Assembly: GCA_963977105.1 (NCBI GenBank)
Contig: CAXBNI010000001.1
Coordinates: forward strand, 496,001-560,000
Direction: 5' to 3'
Length of the DNA stretch: 64,000 nt
From: UBA2705 sp963977105
GTDB taxonomy: Bacteria > Pseudomonadota > Alphaproteobacteria > Micavibrionales > Micavibrionaceae
Shown here: in pieces, positions 54,275 through 63,459 of the stretch
Layout: each line of letters begins with the position of its first letter
Numbering within the stretch: the first letter of the stretch is position 1
Notes under the pieces: model-generated
Told to the model about the DNA's origin: nothing
The model's database searches: none
Seen by the model: only the letters and a program-made list of their open reading frames with translations
Translations under genes and position numbers: made by a program

Positions 54275-55460
54275 GTTTAACCTCTTCTAAGAAAGCATGG
54301 ACAAGCATCATCCGTGCATCATCAAACGGAACGCCGCGTGAGCGCGCATAGAACAGTGCGCCTTCATCTAAAGCGCCACAAGTTGAGCCATGCGCACACT
54401 TCACTTCATCCGCATAAATCTCAAGCTCTGGCTTGGCATGCATTGATGCATAAGGTGATAGCAATATCGCCTTAGAGCTTTGTGAGCCATCCGTAAAGTC
54501 TGCGCCTTTTTTGACATAGGCTTTACCTTGGAAAACGCCTGTAGCCTTGCCGCCAAGCACGTTACGAACAATTTGTTCTGATGTGCATGATTTAACATTG
54601 TGGTTCACGCAGCTTGTGAAATCAATATGCTGTTCATCGGCCACATTCGCAGATGAACGCACAGAAGCATGCGCGCCCTCGCCGTCCATATCAATTTGAT
54701 ATTGATTGCGGAATATATGTGCGCCTGTATTGGTGGTTAAGCTGTAAAATTCAGCATTTCGTGATAATTTGACATGCGTATTTTGCACATAAGCAGCTTG
54801 CAACCCATCATTCTGCGTACGCAAATGCGTCAAATGCGCGCCCTCAGCTAATTCAACTTGCGTGACCCAGTTCTTAAAATAACGTGCATCTGCATTCTCG
54901 CTTCTGTGATTTTCCTTCACGACAGCGCGCGCGTTTTTACCTAAACGTATAATAATACGCATGGCGTTATACGCACCTTCTCCATTTATACTTTCAAGAC
55001 ATAACGGCTTATCCAGTTCAACATTCGCTGGAATATCAATTACCCAGCCAATATTACACTGTGCGTCATTAAGATACCAAAATGCGTTGTCGTCTTTTAA
55101 CTCACCACTTTCGGGTGCGCTTTGCGATAATATACCCTGTACCCAAGGCTCGTTTAGCACCTCACTCATGGGTTTTAAATACGCGATGTCACCACCCCAT
55201 GTTTCCGCATTAAGAGACTGCGAAAATGAATGTTTTTTTAGCGCGGGATAAAAATTACTATATTTCCAGCGCTCAAGTTTTGGGTACGGCACGCCATAAT
55301 CTGCAAATAACTGCGCCGAGCTGTTTTGCAGTTTCGCAAGTGTCGGCGGTATATTTGCCGCATTGGCTTTAACGCTAGAAAGCAATGCCGCGAACATATC
55401 GGCAGTTTCTGGTTTATAATAAATTGGCTGTTTTATAACTGAATTTGTTGACGCATTCAT
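54246..55460 (-). CDS. sufD: Fe-S scaffold subunit SufD
   Basis: 404 aa member of the SufBC2D scaffold, paralogue of SufB. Beta-helix core and the family C-terminal CAHGSTCGALDEGALFYARSRGV region are clear. The frame opens at 55496, but ATG 55460 starts one base past the sufC stop, preceded by AAAGG, and is chosen. Confidence 0.94.
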   Translation of the reverse strand: MNASTNSVIKQPIYYKPETADMFAALLSSVKANAANIPPTLAKLQNSSAQLFADYGVPYPKLERWKYSNFYPALKKHSFSQSLNAETWGGDIAYLKPMSEVLNEPWVQGILSQSAPESGELKDDNAFWYLNDAQCNIGWVIDIPANVELDKPLCLESINGEGAYNAMRIIIRLGKNARAVVKENHRSENADARYFKNWVTQVELAEGAHLTHLRTQNDGLQAAYVQNTHVKLSRNAEFYSLTTNTGAHIFRNQYQIDMDGEGAHASVRSSANVADEQHIDFTSCVNHNVKSCTSEQIVRNVLGGKATGVFQGKAYVKKGADFTDGSQSSKAILLSPYASMHAKPELEIYADEVKCAHGSTCGALDEGALFYARSRGVPFDDARMMLVHAFLEEVKHGLPIADQQ

Positions 55461-55461
55461 T

Positions 55462-56217
55462 TTATGCTGCCTTTTCTGACTTTGCAAATTTCGCATAGCC
55501 TTCGTCTTCTAGACGTAGAGCAAGTTCAGCTCCGCCACTTTCTACGATTTTACCATCGGCAAGTACATGTACAACATCAGGCTTAATATAATCAAGCAAG
55601 CGCTGATAATGAGTAATAATCAAAAAGCTTCTTGTCCCGTCACGCATGGCGTTAACCCCGTCAGCAACAACGCGCAGCGCATCAATATCCAGGCCTGAAT
55701 CTGTTTCATCCAAAACGGCAAAGCTTGGCTCAAGCAGTGACATTTGCAGCACTTCATTACGTTTCTTTTCACCGCCAGAGCAGCCTTCATTCACGGCGCG
55801 CTTAAGCATATCATCCGCTACACCGAGTTTTTTAGCCAAAGGCTTAATCTTTTTTAGAAAAGCGAGGCTATCAAGCTCATCTTCGCCGCGTAATTTACGC
55901 TGCGCATTAATCGCCGTTTTCAAAAATGTATTCATCGGTACGCCTGGAATTTCTAGCGGGTACTGAAAAGCAAGGAACACGCCTGCCGCAGCGCGCTCTT
56001 CCGGCTCAAGGTCAAGCAAACTCTGGCCGTTCAATAACGCCTGCCCTGCTGTGACCTCATAGTCAGTGTGCCCAGCAAGCACGCTTGCCAGTGTTGACTT
56101 ACCTGCGCCGTTCGGGCCCATAATCGCATGAACAGTGCCGGGGGCAATATCTAAAGACAAGCCCTTTAGAATTTCTTTGCCTGCAATCTCGGCATGTAAA
56201 TCTTTAATTTCAATCAT
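55462..56217 (-). CDS. sufC: Fe-S assembly ATPase SufC
   Basis: 251 aa ABC-type ATPase. Walker A GPNGAGKST (about 36-44), signature SGGEKKRNEVLQ, Walker B FAVLDETDSGLDID and switch His in ITHYQRLL. Cytoplasmic, part of SufBC2D. Between sufD and the small membrane-protein gene. Confidence 0.97.
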   Translation of the reverse strand: MIEIKDLHAEIAGKEILKGLSLDIAPGTVHAIMGPNGAGKSTLASVLAGHTDYEVTAGQALLNGQSLLDLEPEERAAAGVFLAFQYPLEIPGVPMNTFLKTAINAQRKLRGEDELDSLAFLKKIKPLAKKLGVADDMLKRAVNEGCSGGEKKRNEVLQMSLLEPSFAVLDETDSGLDIDALRVVADGVNAMRDGTRSFLIITHYQRLLDYIKPDVVHVLADGKIVESGGAELALRLEDEGYAKFAKSEKAA

Positions 56218-56233
56218 TGTTCACTCAACTTTC

Positions 56234-56665
56234 TTACAAATACGGTACTTTAAACGCAAATTTATACAGCACCTTGGCCTCATCGCCAAAGAACCTATCC
56301 AAAAACTCTAAATTAATCAGAGCGCCCAATATAGGGTCGTAGGTTGCCCCATAAACGCACCCCAATACGCCGCAGCCAATACCTGCCAGCAAACCCATAA
56401 TGCCCAAGACATATATAGGAGAGGCCATCCCCATTAATATTTTACGGTAGCCGTCATCTTCTGGGTCCGCCTTGAAAAACAAATATGTGAAAAAGACATA
56501 TAATATCAAGAGCACCAAATATAGTAAGTGGAAAAGTCGCGCCTCAATAGACGTATCGCCAGTAATGGCCACAGCATCCAAATACAGCAATCGCCCGCGC
56601 ATCACAAATATTGAAAACAATGCGAAAACGCCAAAAAATGTTGCAATGAATATCTTTTTGATCAT
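56234..56665 (-). CDS. Small membrane protein inside the SUF operon, unknown
   Basis: 143 aa, not recognised. Four hydrophobic segments (about residues 4-22, 43-64, 79-97, 100-112), the first possibly a signal-anchor. Loops are short; a negatively charged KADPEDDGYRK lies between helices 2 and 3. No Cys-pair or metal motif. Sits between sufB and sufC, 16 bases before sufC starts and 36 after sufB, so it is co-transcribed. An SUF-linked role is inference from position only. Confidence 0.75.
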   Translation of the reverse strand: MIKKIFIATFFGVFALFSIFVMRGRLLYLDAVAITGDTSIEARLFHLLYLVLLILYVFFTYLFFKADPEDDGYRKILMGMASPIYVLGIMGLLAGIGCGVLGCVYGATYDPILGALINLEFLDRFFGDEAKVLYKFAFKVPYL

Positions 56666-56701
56666 TTTAAAAACTCCTTAAGCCACATATACGTTAAACG
56701 T

Positions 56702-58162
56702 TTAACCGACACTACCTTCTAAACTTACACCGACCAATTTCTGCGCCTCAACGGCAAACTCCATTGGTAGATTTTGCATCACTTCACGGCAGAAGCCATT
56801 TACAATTAATGCGACGGCCTCTTCTTCGTTCAGGCCACGCTGGCGGCAATAAAAAAGCTGTGCGTCAGCAATTTTTGATGTTGTCGCTTCATGTTCCAAA
56901 ATTGCGCTACTATTTTTACTGTCAATATACGGGATCGTATGCGCGCCGCACTCCTTGCCAATCAGCAAACTGTCACATTGAGTAAAGTTTCGCGCGCCCG
57001 TTGCCCCGGGAAGCACTTTAACTTGCCCGCGATATGTTTGGTTTGATCGCCCAGCACTAATCCCCTTAGATATAATACGTGACTTCGTATTTTTACCCAT
57101 GTGGATCATTTTCGTGCCTGTATCGGCTTGCTGTCTATTGTTCGTGATCGCAACAGAGTAAAATTCCCCAACGCTATCATTGCCCTTTAATATGCAAGAC
57201 GGATATTTCCACGTTACGGATGAGCCTGTTTCAACCTGCGTCCAACTGATTTTGGAACGATCTCCCGCGCAAATGCCGCGCTTGGTTACATAGTTCAAGA
57301 TCCCGCCTTTGCCGTCTTCATCGCCAGGGAACCAGTTTTGTACTGTTGAATATTTAATTTCGGCATCTTCTAGGGCGATAAGCTCAACCACTGCCGCATG
57401 TAATTGGCGTTCATCACGCGTTGGCGCGGTGCAGCCTTCAAGATACGACACGTATGAGCCTTTATCGGCAATAATTAGCGTGCGCTCAAACTGGCCTGTG
57501 TTCATCTCGTTAATGCGGAAATACGTTGAAAGTTCCATCGGGCAGCGCGTATTTGGCGGTATATAGACGAAGCTACCATCCGTAAACACGGCGCTGTTTA
57601 AACAGGCATGTTTATTATCGTGAAACGGAACGACGGAGCCCATATATTTTTGTACTAATTCTGGGTGGTCTTTAATCGCTTCTGAAATTGAACAGAAAAT
57701 AATCCCAACTTCTGCGAGTTTTTCTTTATATGTTGTGCCAACGGACACGGAATCAAAAACAACATCAACAGCAACACCTGCTAATATTTCGCGCTCACGC
57801 AATGGAATGCCTAGCTTTTCGTATGTTTCAAGCAGACGCGGGTCAACGTCATCCAACGACTGTGGCGCGTTGGCAACCTTTGGCGCGGCATAATAATGCG
57901 CGTCCTGATAATCCAAGTCCGGCGTATCGAGATTAGCCCATTTAGGCTCTGGCATTGTTTTCCAATGCGCAAAAGCACGCAGGCGCCATTCAAGAAGCCA
58001 TTCAGGGTCTTCTTTTTTCTCCGATATAAAGCGAACAATATCTTCATTCAACCCTTTTGGCGCCATGTCAGATTCAATATCCGTCACAAAACCGGCTGAA
58101 TACGTCTTCAGCGAATCTACATGTGCTTCTAATTCCGCGTTATCTGGCGATGTGTCGTTCAT
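56702..58162 (-). CDS. sufB: Fe-S scaffold subunit SufB
   Basis: 486 aa. Main scaffold subunit on which clusters are built. QNWFPGDEDGKGGILNYVTKRG and CDSLLIGKECGAHTIPYIDSKN (with the catalytic Cys of ECGAHT) are typical, as is EHEATTSKI. Start overlaps the regulator stop by 4 bases (ATGA). First biosynthetic gene of the operon. Confidence 0.97.
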   Translation of the reverse strand: MNDTSPDNAELEAHVDSLKTYSAGFVTDIESDMAPKGLNEDIVRFISEKKEDPEWLLEWRLRAFAHWKTMPEPKWANLDTPDLDYQDAHYYAAPKVANAPQSLDDVDPRLLETYEKLGIPLREREILAGVAVDVVFDSVSVGTTYKEKLAEVGIIFCSISEAIKDHPELVQKYMGSVVPFHDNKHACLNSAVFTDGSFVYIPPNTRCPMELSTYFRINEMNTGQFERTLIIADKGSYVSYLEGCTAPTRDERQLHAAVVELIALEDAEIKYSTVQNWFPGDEDGKGGILNYVTKRGICAGDRSKISWTQVETGSSVTWKYPSCILKGNDSVGEFYSVAITNNRQQADTGTKMIHMGKNTKSRIISKGISAGRSNQTYRGQVKVLPGATGARNFTQCDSLLIGKECGAHTIPYIDSKNSSAILEHEATTSKIADAQLFYCRQRGLNEEEAVALIVNGFCREVMQNLPMEFAVEAQKLVGVSLEGSVG

Positions 58163-58584
58163 AGTGTTTCTCTTAACTCAGCTTTACTTAAAAGGCTTGA
58201 CAATTTAATGGTGTTTAAAGTTTCATACAAGGCCTTGTTCACAGTATTCCAGCAGCCATCCATAGGGCATTTTTCTTTAATGGAACAATGATGGTCGTCG
58301 CCTGTCGCGCAGTCTGTTAGGGCGATGCCACCCTCCATAATGTCAATGATCTTTGACAATGCCGTTTCTTCATAGCTACCAATTGAGCGGTAGCCACCAT
58401 GCGCACCACGCACAGATACAACCAAGCCCCCAGACGAAAGCATCTTCATGACCTTGGCAGCAGTAGGTTCAGGGATAGCTGTCATGGTTGATAATGTCGA
58501 TGCTGAAAAACAGCGCGTGTTATCTTTGGACAACACGCTTAACAAAATAATGGAATAGTCCGTTAGTTTTGAAAGCTTCAACAT
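58159..58584 (-). CDS. Rrf2-family SUF regulator
   Basis: 141 aa winged-helix regulator. LSKLTDYSIILLSVLS at the N-terminus, helix-turn-helix with IPEPTAAKVMKMLSSGGLVVSVRGAHGGY, and a Cys-rich region DCATGDDHHCSIKEKCPMDGCW that could bind an Fe-S cluster (SufR/IscR-like). GTG 58593 opens the frame; ATG 58584 is preferred. First in the operon, probably autoregulating it. Confidence 0.93.
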   Translation of the reverse strand: MLKLSKLTDYSIILLSVLSKDNTRCFSASTLSTMTAIPEPTAAKVMKMLSSGGLVVSVRGAHGGYRSIGSYEETALSKIIDIMEGGIALTDCATGDDHHCSIKEKCPMDGCWNTVNKALYETLNTIKLSSLLSKAELRETL

Positions 58585-58670
58585 ACTTATCACGCTTATT
58601 TACTACAAAAAAAATGTATTCTTTATGGGGCGAAAAACGGCCTTAAGCCCAATAATTACCTGCACTGAAC

Positions 58671-58699
58671 TATATAGTACTAAATTTGTACCGTTTCAA
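58671..58699 (-). promoter_or_regulatory. SUF operon promoter with internal dyad operator
   Basis: On the minus strand: TTGAAA (58699-58694), 17-base spacer, TATATA (58676-58671). The spacer contains a near-palindrome, GTACAAATTTAGTAC (58677-58691, 12 of 15 positions symmetric), well placed for binding by the Rrf2 protein encoded by the first gene. Confidence 0.6.
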
Positions 58700-58807
58700 G
58701 TTTTAAATAAACAAATAAAATGCAATCTATAATTAACATAAATTTAAGAGCGTCTGTGTAATATGGGCTTATCAAATTAATACTTAGTTTAGCAAAGAGG
58801 AAATAAC

Positions 58808-58966
58808 ATGAAACAAGAAGCATTCGCACATATCAGTAAAAACGGCGGTCAGAACCTGAACCATTTCATCATGGCAAGTAATGACGTACGTCCGTTAGGC
58901 AACTATGATGTCACAGCAAATAACATTGCACGCGCTCCAGCTACGACAATTAGCCCTACGATGTAA
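58808..58966 (+). CDS. Small hypothetical protein, 52 aa
   Basis: Not recognised. ATG 58808 with a good GAGG site (58797-58800) at 7 bases. Mixed polar composition, no membrane or signal segment, no Cys; ends ...RAPATTISPTM. TATAAT at 58728-58733 could be its -10 box. Transcribed away from the SUF operon from a shared intergenic region. Short length but clean start; likely real. Confidence 0.55.
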   Translation: MKQEAFAHISKNGGQNLNHFIMASNDVRPLGNYDVTANNIARAPATTISPTM

Positions 58967-59110
58967 TATATACGTCCCATAAGTTTATTAGTGCCGTCTA
59001 ATAGTTTGTCTTTTCTTAAGTTTTGCATCATTTTTAAGAAAACTTATCATATAAACAAGTTAAGCGGCATCAAACTTAATAAAAACACACAAAACATATT
59101 GCATATTATA

Positions 59111-59119
59111 TGGTATAAT
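59111..59119 (+). promoter_or_regulatory. Extended -10 promoter
   Basis: TGG directly followed by TATAAT (59114-59119): an extended -10 element. No good -35 lies at the usual distance. About 41 bases before ATG 59160. Confidence 0.5.
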
Positions 59120-59159
59120 GATAGCATGTGTATAACTTTTCAAGGAAAGTGAATAAATA

Positions 59160-59375
59160 ATGGAAATACAAACAAACGATAGCACCCCAGTACTTACAAC
59201 GGCTTGGAAGTTAACTGGCGCAGAAAGTGAACCAATGGGTAAAATCATAGAAGTAAATAAAACAGCACAGCTAGAAGCATCAACTAACGCACAGCTTTTG
59301 GAAAAACTTAACCAACGTTTTGGTGAAGTCCCAACAGTTACTGCCCCAAGTGCAGGCGTACATTTAAGCGCATAA
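59160..59375 (+). CDS. Small hypothetical protein, 71 aa
   Basis: Not recognised. ATG 59160 follows AAGGAAAG (59141-59148 region). No Cys, no membrane segment; a helical centre (KTAQLEASTNAQLLEKLNQRF) and an end rich in small residues (VTAPSAGVHLSA). Followed by its own terminator, which supports expression. Its C-terminal composition resembles that of the 52-aa neighbour, but identity is too low to claim homology. Confidence 0.6.
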   Translation: MEIQTNDSTPVLTTAWKLTGAESEPMGKIIEVNKTAQLEASTNAQLLEKLNQRFGEVPTVTAPSAGVHLSA

Positions 59376-59386
59376 TACAGAATAAC

Positions 59387-59409
59387 AAACTGCGCTAACG
59401 TGCAGTTTT
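59387..59409 (+). terminator. Terminator of the 71-aa gene
   Basis: Stem AAACTGCGC (59387-59395) with GTGCAGTTT (59400-59408), one G-T pair, loop TAAC, short T-run. The gap to prfC (59410-59473) shows nothing else. Confidence 0.6.
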
Positions 59410-59473
59410 AGCTCGACCATGTCCTATGTGCTGAGCGTCACCTTAAGAAATCACAGTTTATTTATGCCTGCTT

Positions 59474-61045
59474 TTATTTAGTAGATACAAAGCGTATGTC
59501 TTTGTTTTTGTCTAGTGCGTCTTGTAAGTGCCAAGCGTTACGAGCCAAGAATACTGGGTCTTCGTCGTGATCGTACCCTATAGCACTGCCGCTCGCGTCA
59601 ATAAACGCCTTCAGCTGCTTGTGATCATCACACTCAATCCAGCGCGCCGTATACAGGCTAGTGCTTTCAAACTTTGCAGGAACATTGAATTCCGTTCTGA
59701 TGCGGTCAATCAGCACGTCAAACTGCAAAGAACCAATAACCCCCACAATATAATATGATTCAATTGCGGATTTAAAGATCCGTGCAGCACCCTCTTCTGC
59801 GATCTGCTCAAGCGCTTTTGATAAATGCTTAGCCTTCATCGGGTCTTCAGGCACGCAGCGCTGCATAATTTCAGGCGCGAAACTTGGGATGCCCTTGAAA
59901 TGCAAATCTTCACCCTCAGTCAGGCCATCACCAATACGTAAGTTGCCGTGGTTTGGAATACCTATGATGTCACCTGCAAAAGCGTTCTCCGCCATCTCCC
60001 GGTCTTGCGCAAAAAACATTTGCGGCGAGTGGACGGTTAGATTCTTACCTGAGCGCACATGTTTTAATTTCATCCCGCGCTTAAACTGCCCCGAGCAAAT
60101 ACGTGCAAAAGCCATGCGGTCACGGTGTTTCGGATCCATATTAGCTTGGATTTTAAAGACAAAGGCATTGACCTTTTTCTCTGTTGGGTCAACTTTACGC
60201 TCAAGCGTGTCCTGTGGGCGCGGCGGTGGTGCAAATTTCGCAACACCCTCAAGAATTTCACGTACGCCAAAGTTGTTAATAGCCGAACCACAATATACGG
60301 GCGTCAAATGCCCCTCTAAGTAACTTTCGTGGTCAAAATCACTATAGACGCCGCGCACCATCGCGACTTCTTCACGCAGCTGCGTGGCTTGAGTTGCGGG
60401 TAAAAGCTCGTCAATTTTGGGGTCGTCTAAGCCGTCACAGGTAATCGCGTCACTCACATTATCACCTTTACCACGTGCAAATAATAATAACTGGTCATTG
60501 AAAATATCATAACAGCCTTTAAAGTCACGCCCCATGCCAATTGGCCAACTTGCGGGCACAACGCTAAGCTGTAACTTGTCTTCGATCTCATCAAGTAAGT
60601 CAAAAAGCTCCTGACCATCACGGTCAAGCTTATTGATGAAGGTGATAATCGGAATATCACGCAGGCGGCAAACCTCAAATAATTTTAATGTCTGTATTTC
60701 AATGCCTTTAGCCGCATCAAGAACCATAATTGCACTATCAACAGCCGTTAAAACTCGATATGTGTCCTCTGAGAAATCTTCGTGTCCTGGCGTATCAAGA
60801 AGGTTATGCATTATACCGTCATATTCAAACGTCATTACGGATGACGCAACAGAAATCCCGCGTTCTTGCTCCACTTTCATCCAGTCAGAAGTCGCACGTC
60901 GGCGGTCACCACGTGCCTTAACCTGACCAGCCATCTGAATAGCGCCGCCAAACAAAAGCAGTTTTTCCGTCAATGTGGTTTTACCCGCATCAGGGTGCGA
61001 AATAATCGCATAGGTTCTGCGTGGTTTATGATCTTCTTTGGTCAT
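59474..61045 (-). CDS. prfC: Peptide chain release factor 3
   Basis: 523 aa GTPase that removes RF1/RF2 from the ribosome after termination. G1 SHPDAGKTTLTEK (residues about 16-28), G2 region ISVASSV, G3 DTPGHEDF, G4 INKLDRDG (NKLD); RF3-specific GDRRRATSDWMKVEQERGIS. C-terminal domains complete. Independent transcript by appearance. Confidence 0.97.
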   Translation of the reverse strand: MTKEDHKPRRTYAIISHPDAGKTTLTEKLLLFGGAIQMAGQVKARGDRRRATSDWMKVEQERGISVASSVMTFEYDGIMHNLLDTPGHEDFSEDTYRVLTAVDSAIMVLDAAKGIEIQTLKLFEVCRLRDIPIITFINKLDRDGQELFDLLDEIEDKLQLSVVPASWPIGMGRDFKGCYDIFNDQLLLFARGKGDNVSDAITCDGLDDPKIDELLPATQATQLREEVAMVRGVYSDFDHESYLEGHLTPVYCGSAINNFGVREILEGVAKFAPPPRPQDTLERKVDPTEKKVNAFVFKIQANMDPKHRDRMAFARICSGQFKRGMKLKHVRSGKNLTVHSPQMFFAQDREMAENAFAGDIIGIPNHGNLRIGDGLTEGEDLHFKGIPSFAPEIMQRCVPEDPMKAKHLSKALEQIAEEGAARIFKSAIESYYIVGVIGSLQFDVLIDRIRTEFNVPAKFESTSLYTARWIECDDHKQLKAFIDASGSAIGYDHDEDPVFLARNAWHLQDALDKNKDIRFVSTK

Positions 61046-61109
61046 TATTCATACTCTTGGACATTTATATGTAAGGCTTATACCGCATAGAAGGAAGAAT
61101 CTCAACCCG

Positions 61110-61469
61110 TCATGACTCCATGATGAGAAAATCATCAGCATCAAACGGATTTAGAAATTCAGCGAGCTCAAATTCAATCGCCCATAAATCAGGATCCATT
61201 GAAATTTCGCTTTTCATATGCGCATCGACCTTAGATTCGACCTCAATATTACCGTCAAAAACTTCGTACCACTTAAGTTCGCCGTCCATATCACGCATCT
61301 GGCCGTATAATTTCGCGCCTTTGGCTGCGACATAGCATTTACACAGTATTGCACAGCCATCATTGCCGCCGCGGTTAACAATATAATACGGAACACCTGC
61401 AATATTACAACGATGCAAAAGCCCATCAATGATTAATTTAGTTTGTTGACGCTGTGATGTGGAATCCAT
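61110..61469 (-). CDS. DUF1491 family protein
   Basis: 119 aa alphaproteobacterial family of unknown function. Recognised by LIIDGLLHRCNIAGVPYYIVNRGGNDG, KWYEVFDGNIEVESKVDAHMKSEISMDPDLWAIEFE. No membrane segment. Lies between fur and prfC on the same strand, 25 bases after fur. Confidence 0.83.
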   Translation of the reverse strand: MDSTSQRQQTKLIIDGLLHRCNIAGVPYYIVNRGGNDGCAILCKCYVAAKGAKLYGQMRDMDGELKWYEVFDGNIEVESKVDAHMKSEISMDPDLWAIEFELAEFLNPFDADDFLIMES

Positions 61470-61494
61470 AATAGCCTGCCTTTTCCGTACAAAG

Positions 61495-61902
61495 CTACGA
61501 TTTAAGCTTGCGGCCGTATAGCTCTAAGCGATGGTCGATCAAGTGATAGCCAAGTTCAGCGGCGACCCGTGTTGCTATCTCTTCAACTTCGCTGTTTTCA
61601 AACTCAATAACAGCATTATTCTCAGTGTCAATAAGGTGGTAATGGTCGTCAACATTCACGTCATAGCGTGAAAAACTTTCGTTAAAGTCGTGGCGGATCA
61701 CTAAATTAAGTTCATCCAGCAAATTCATTGTTCTGTAGACTGTAGCAAGGGATATTGACGAGTCTTCTGCTTTCGCACGTTCATAAACCATCTCAACAGA
61801 TGGATGATCTACAGAGCTTTCTAAAACGCTGATAATGACCTTACGCTGACCTGTCATTTTAAGGCCTGCGGCTATACATCTCTCTTGAAGTGAAGTTGTC
61901 AT
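61495..61902 (-). CDS. fur: Fur-family metalloregulator (alphaproteobacterial Fur/Mur type)
   Basis: 135 aa. Helix-turn-helix with VYERAKAEDSSISLATVYRTMNLLDELN, then DDHYHLID and the C-terminal HLIDHRLELYGRKL, typical of Mur (manganese-responsive Fur) in this class. The two CxxC pairs of E. coli Fur are absent. The frame extends to 62028, but ATG 61902 starts the family sequence. Lies between the histidine kinase and DUF1491. Confidence 0.9.
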   Translation of the reverse strand: MTTSLQERCIAAGLKMTGQRKVIISVLESSVDHPSVEMVYERAKAEDSSISLATVYRTMNLLDELNLVIRHDFNESFSRYDVNVDDHYHLIDTENNAVIEFENSEVEEIATRVAAELGYHLIDHRLELYGRKLKS

Positions 61903-61915
61903 GTTTATATTTCTT

Positions 61916-63448
61916 TTATTTAAAGCGATTAATATCTTCAGGGTTATGCAATACGCGTTGCGACGGGATGTGTAAAGTAACAATTGTCCCCATGCCTTCG
62001 TCAGAGCGCAGGAACAATTCACCGCCATGCAGCTCCATCATCGCCTTAGCGAGGGGTAAACCAAGGCCTGTACCTTGTTGGTTTTTGGCAGATAGAGTTG
62101 AATCCTTGACTTGACCAAACGGCTTAAGCGCTTCTTGTACCTTGTCTTTAGGGATACCAAAACCGTCATCAGAAACGGTAATAGTCATTTCACCATCTTT
62201 ACCGAGATCGATTTTAACAAAGATATGCCCGCCACGTTCACAGAATTTAAGCGAGTTACTAACCAGGTTAATCAGAACCTGACGGATAAGGCGGCTATCA
62301 ACGTAAACTCTTGGTAGGTCGGCGACGACCTCTTCTTCTAATTCAATGCCGCTGCTAAATGCCCGCGATGCCATCATCCGCATGACAGATTCCAGCAGCT
62401 TGGATAAATCCACAGGCTCTTCATCAAGCTCTAACCTACCGGCCTCAATTTTTGACATATCAAGAACTTCGTTGATGATTTCAAGAAGATGACGCGCGCT
62501 CAAAAGCACATCACCCATATATTCCTTGTATTTTTCATTTGCAAGCGAGCCAAAAGTTTCATTGAGCATAAGCTCTGAGAAACCAATAATCGCATTGAGT
62601 GGCGTTCTCAGCTCATGCGACATATTTGCCAAGAATGATGATTTCGCATGATTTGCTGTATCTGCTTGTTCTTTTGCGACTTGCAGCGACACTTCCATTT
62701 GCTTACGCATGGTGATGTCCATCAAGTTTGTTACCTGAAAACGACGGCGCTGCGAAAGCTCTAACGTCGCCGTGGTAAAGATAACATTGGCGATCGTACC
62801 GTCTTTACGGATAAGCTTCATCTCACCGCTTGAGCGCTCACCTGAGACAATATAATCCTCATGGTTATCACGTGCGAGTTTGCGCTCATCAGGGGTGAGC
62901 AGCATTGCGAAGTCATAACCAATAATGTCGTCACGTTTCCAGCCGTAATTACGAACAAAACTGTCATTGACGCGGACAATACGTCCATTATGGTCGGTCA
63001 CAACAATACCAATCTCACTGACATCAAATATTGATGTCAAAAGACTGATCGCATCATCACGCTCACGCTGTAATATTGATTCATCCGACGCATCTGGCTG
63101 CGCCATAACGTCAAGTATCGTCACATTGCCATGTTCATCAAGCAGAGGGTTGATCCAAAAGCCGTGAACACGAATGCTGCCCGGCAGATTTGGCAGCGCC
63201 TGTATGGTCACTGGAACTTTTTGGCCTGAACATACTTCAAAAGACTGGTTAAAGTGGCGTGCGTTTTCACTATCCATGAAATCTTCAACAGACTTGCCTA
63301 AAATAGCTTCACTGCCGCGGTCAAAATACTCTAACGCGCGATTGTTGATCTCTATAACTTTATATTCATCATCAACAACCGAGACCAAAAATCTTGGAAC
63401 CGGCATCGTATCAAATAGCTGTTTATGATCTATCCTAGATAATGACAT
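61916..63448 (-). CDS. PAS-domain sensor histidine kinase, soluble
   Basis: 510 aa. Two PAS domains (about residues 10-110 and 130-240), a helical linker, HisKA with phospho-acceptor in SFLANMSHELRTPLNAIIGFSE (His about 277) and HATPase with N-box VSNSLKF, G1 DDGFGIPKD and G2 GTGLGLPLAKAMMELHGG. No transmembrane segments, so it senses a cytoplasmic signal, perhaps redox or a small molecule. No response regulator in the window. Adjacent to fur, 13 bases from its start. Confidence 0.93.
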   Translation of the reverse strand: MSLSRIDHKQLFDTMPVPRFLVSVVDDEYKVIEINNRALEYFDRGSEAILGKSVEDFMDSENARHFNQSFEVCSGQKVPVTIQALPNLPGSIRVHGFWINPLLDEHGNVTILDVMAQPDASDESILQRERDDAISLLTSIFDVSEIGIVVTDHNGRIVRVNDSFVRNYGWKRDDIIGYDFAMLLTPDERKLARDNHEDYIVSGERSSGEMKLIRKDGTIANVIFTTATLELSQRRRFQVTNLMDITMRKQMEVSLQVAKEQADTANHAKSSFLANMSHELRTPLNAIIGFSELMLNETFGSLANEKYKEYMGDVLLSARHLLEIINEVLDMSKIEAGRLELDEEPVDLSKLLESVMRMMASRAFSSGIELEEEVVADLPRVYVDSRLIRQVLINLVSNSLKFCERGGHIFVKIDLGKDGEMTITVSDDGFGIPKDKVQEALKPFGQVKDSTLSAKNQQGTGLGLPLAKAMMELHGGELFLRSDEGMGTIVTLHIPSQRVLHNPEDINRFK

Positions 63449-63459
63449 ATATTTAGCGC

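Noticed and set aside
59011..59042. TTTTCTTAA...TTAAGAAAA inverted repeat as a terminator for the 52-aa gene
   Set aside because: All-AT stem of nine pairs with a 14-base loop and no T-run after it; weak and better left as sequence noise.
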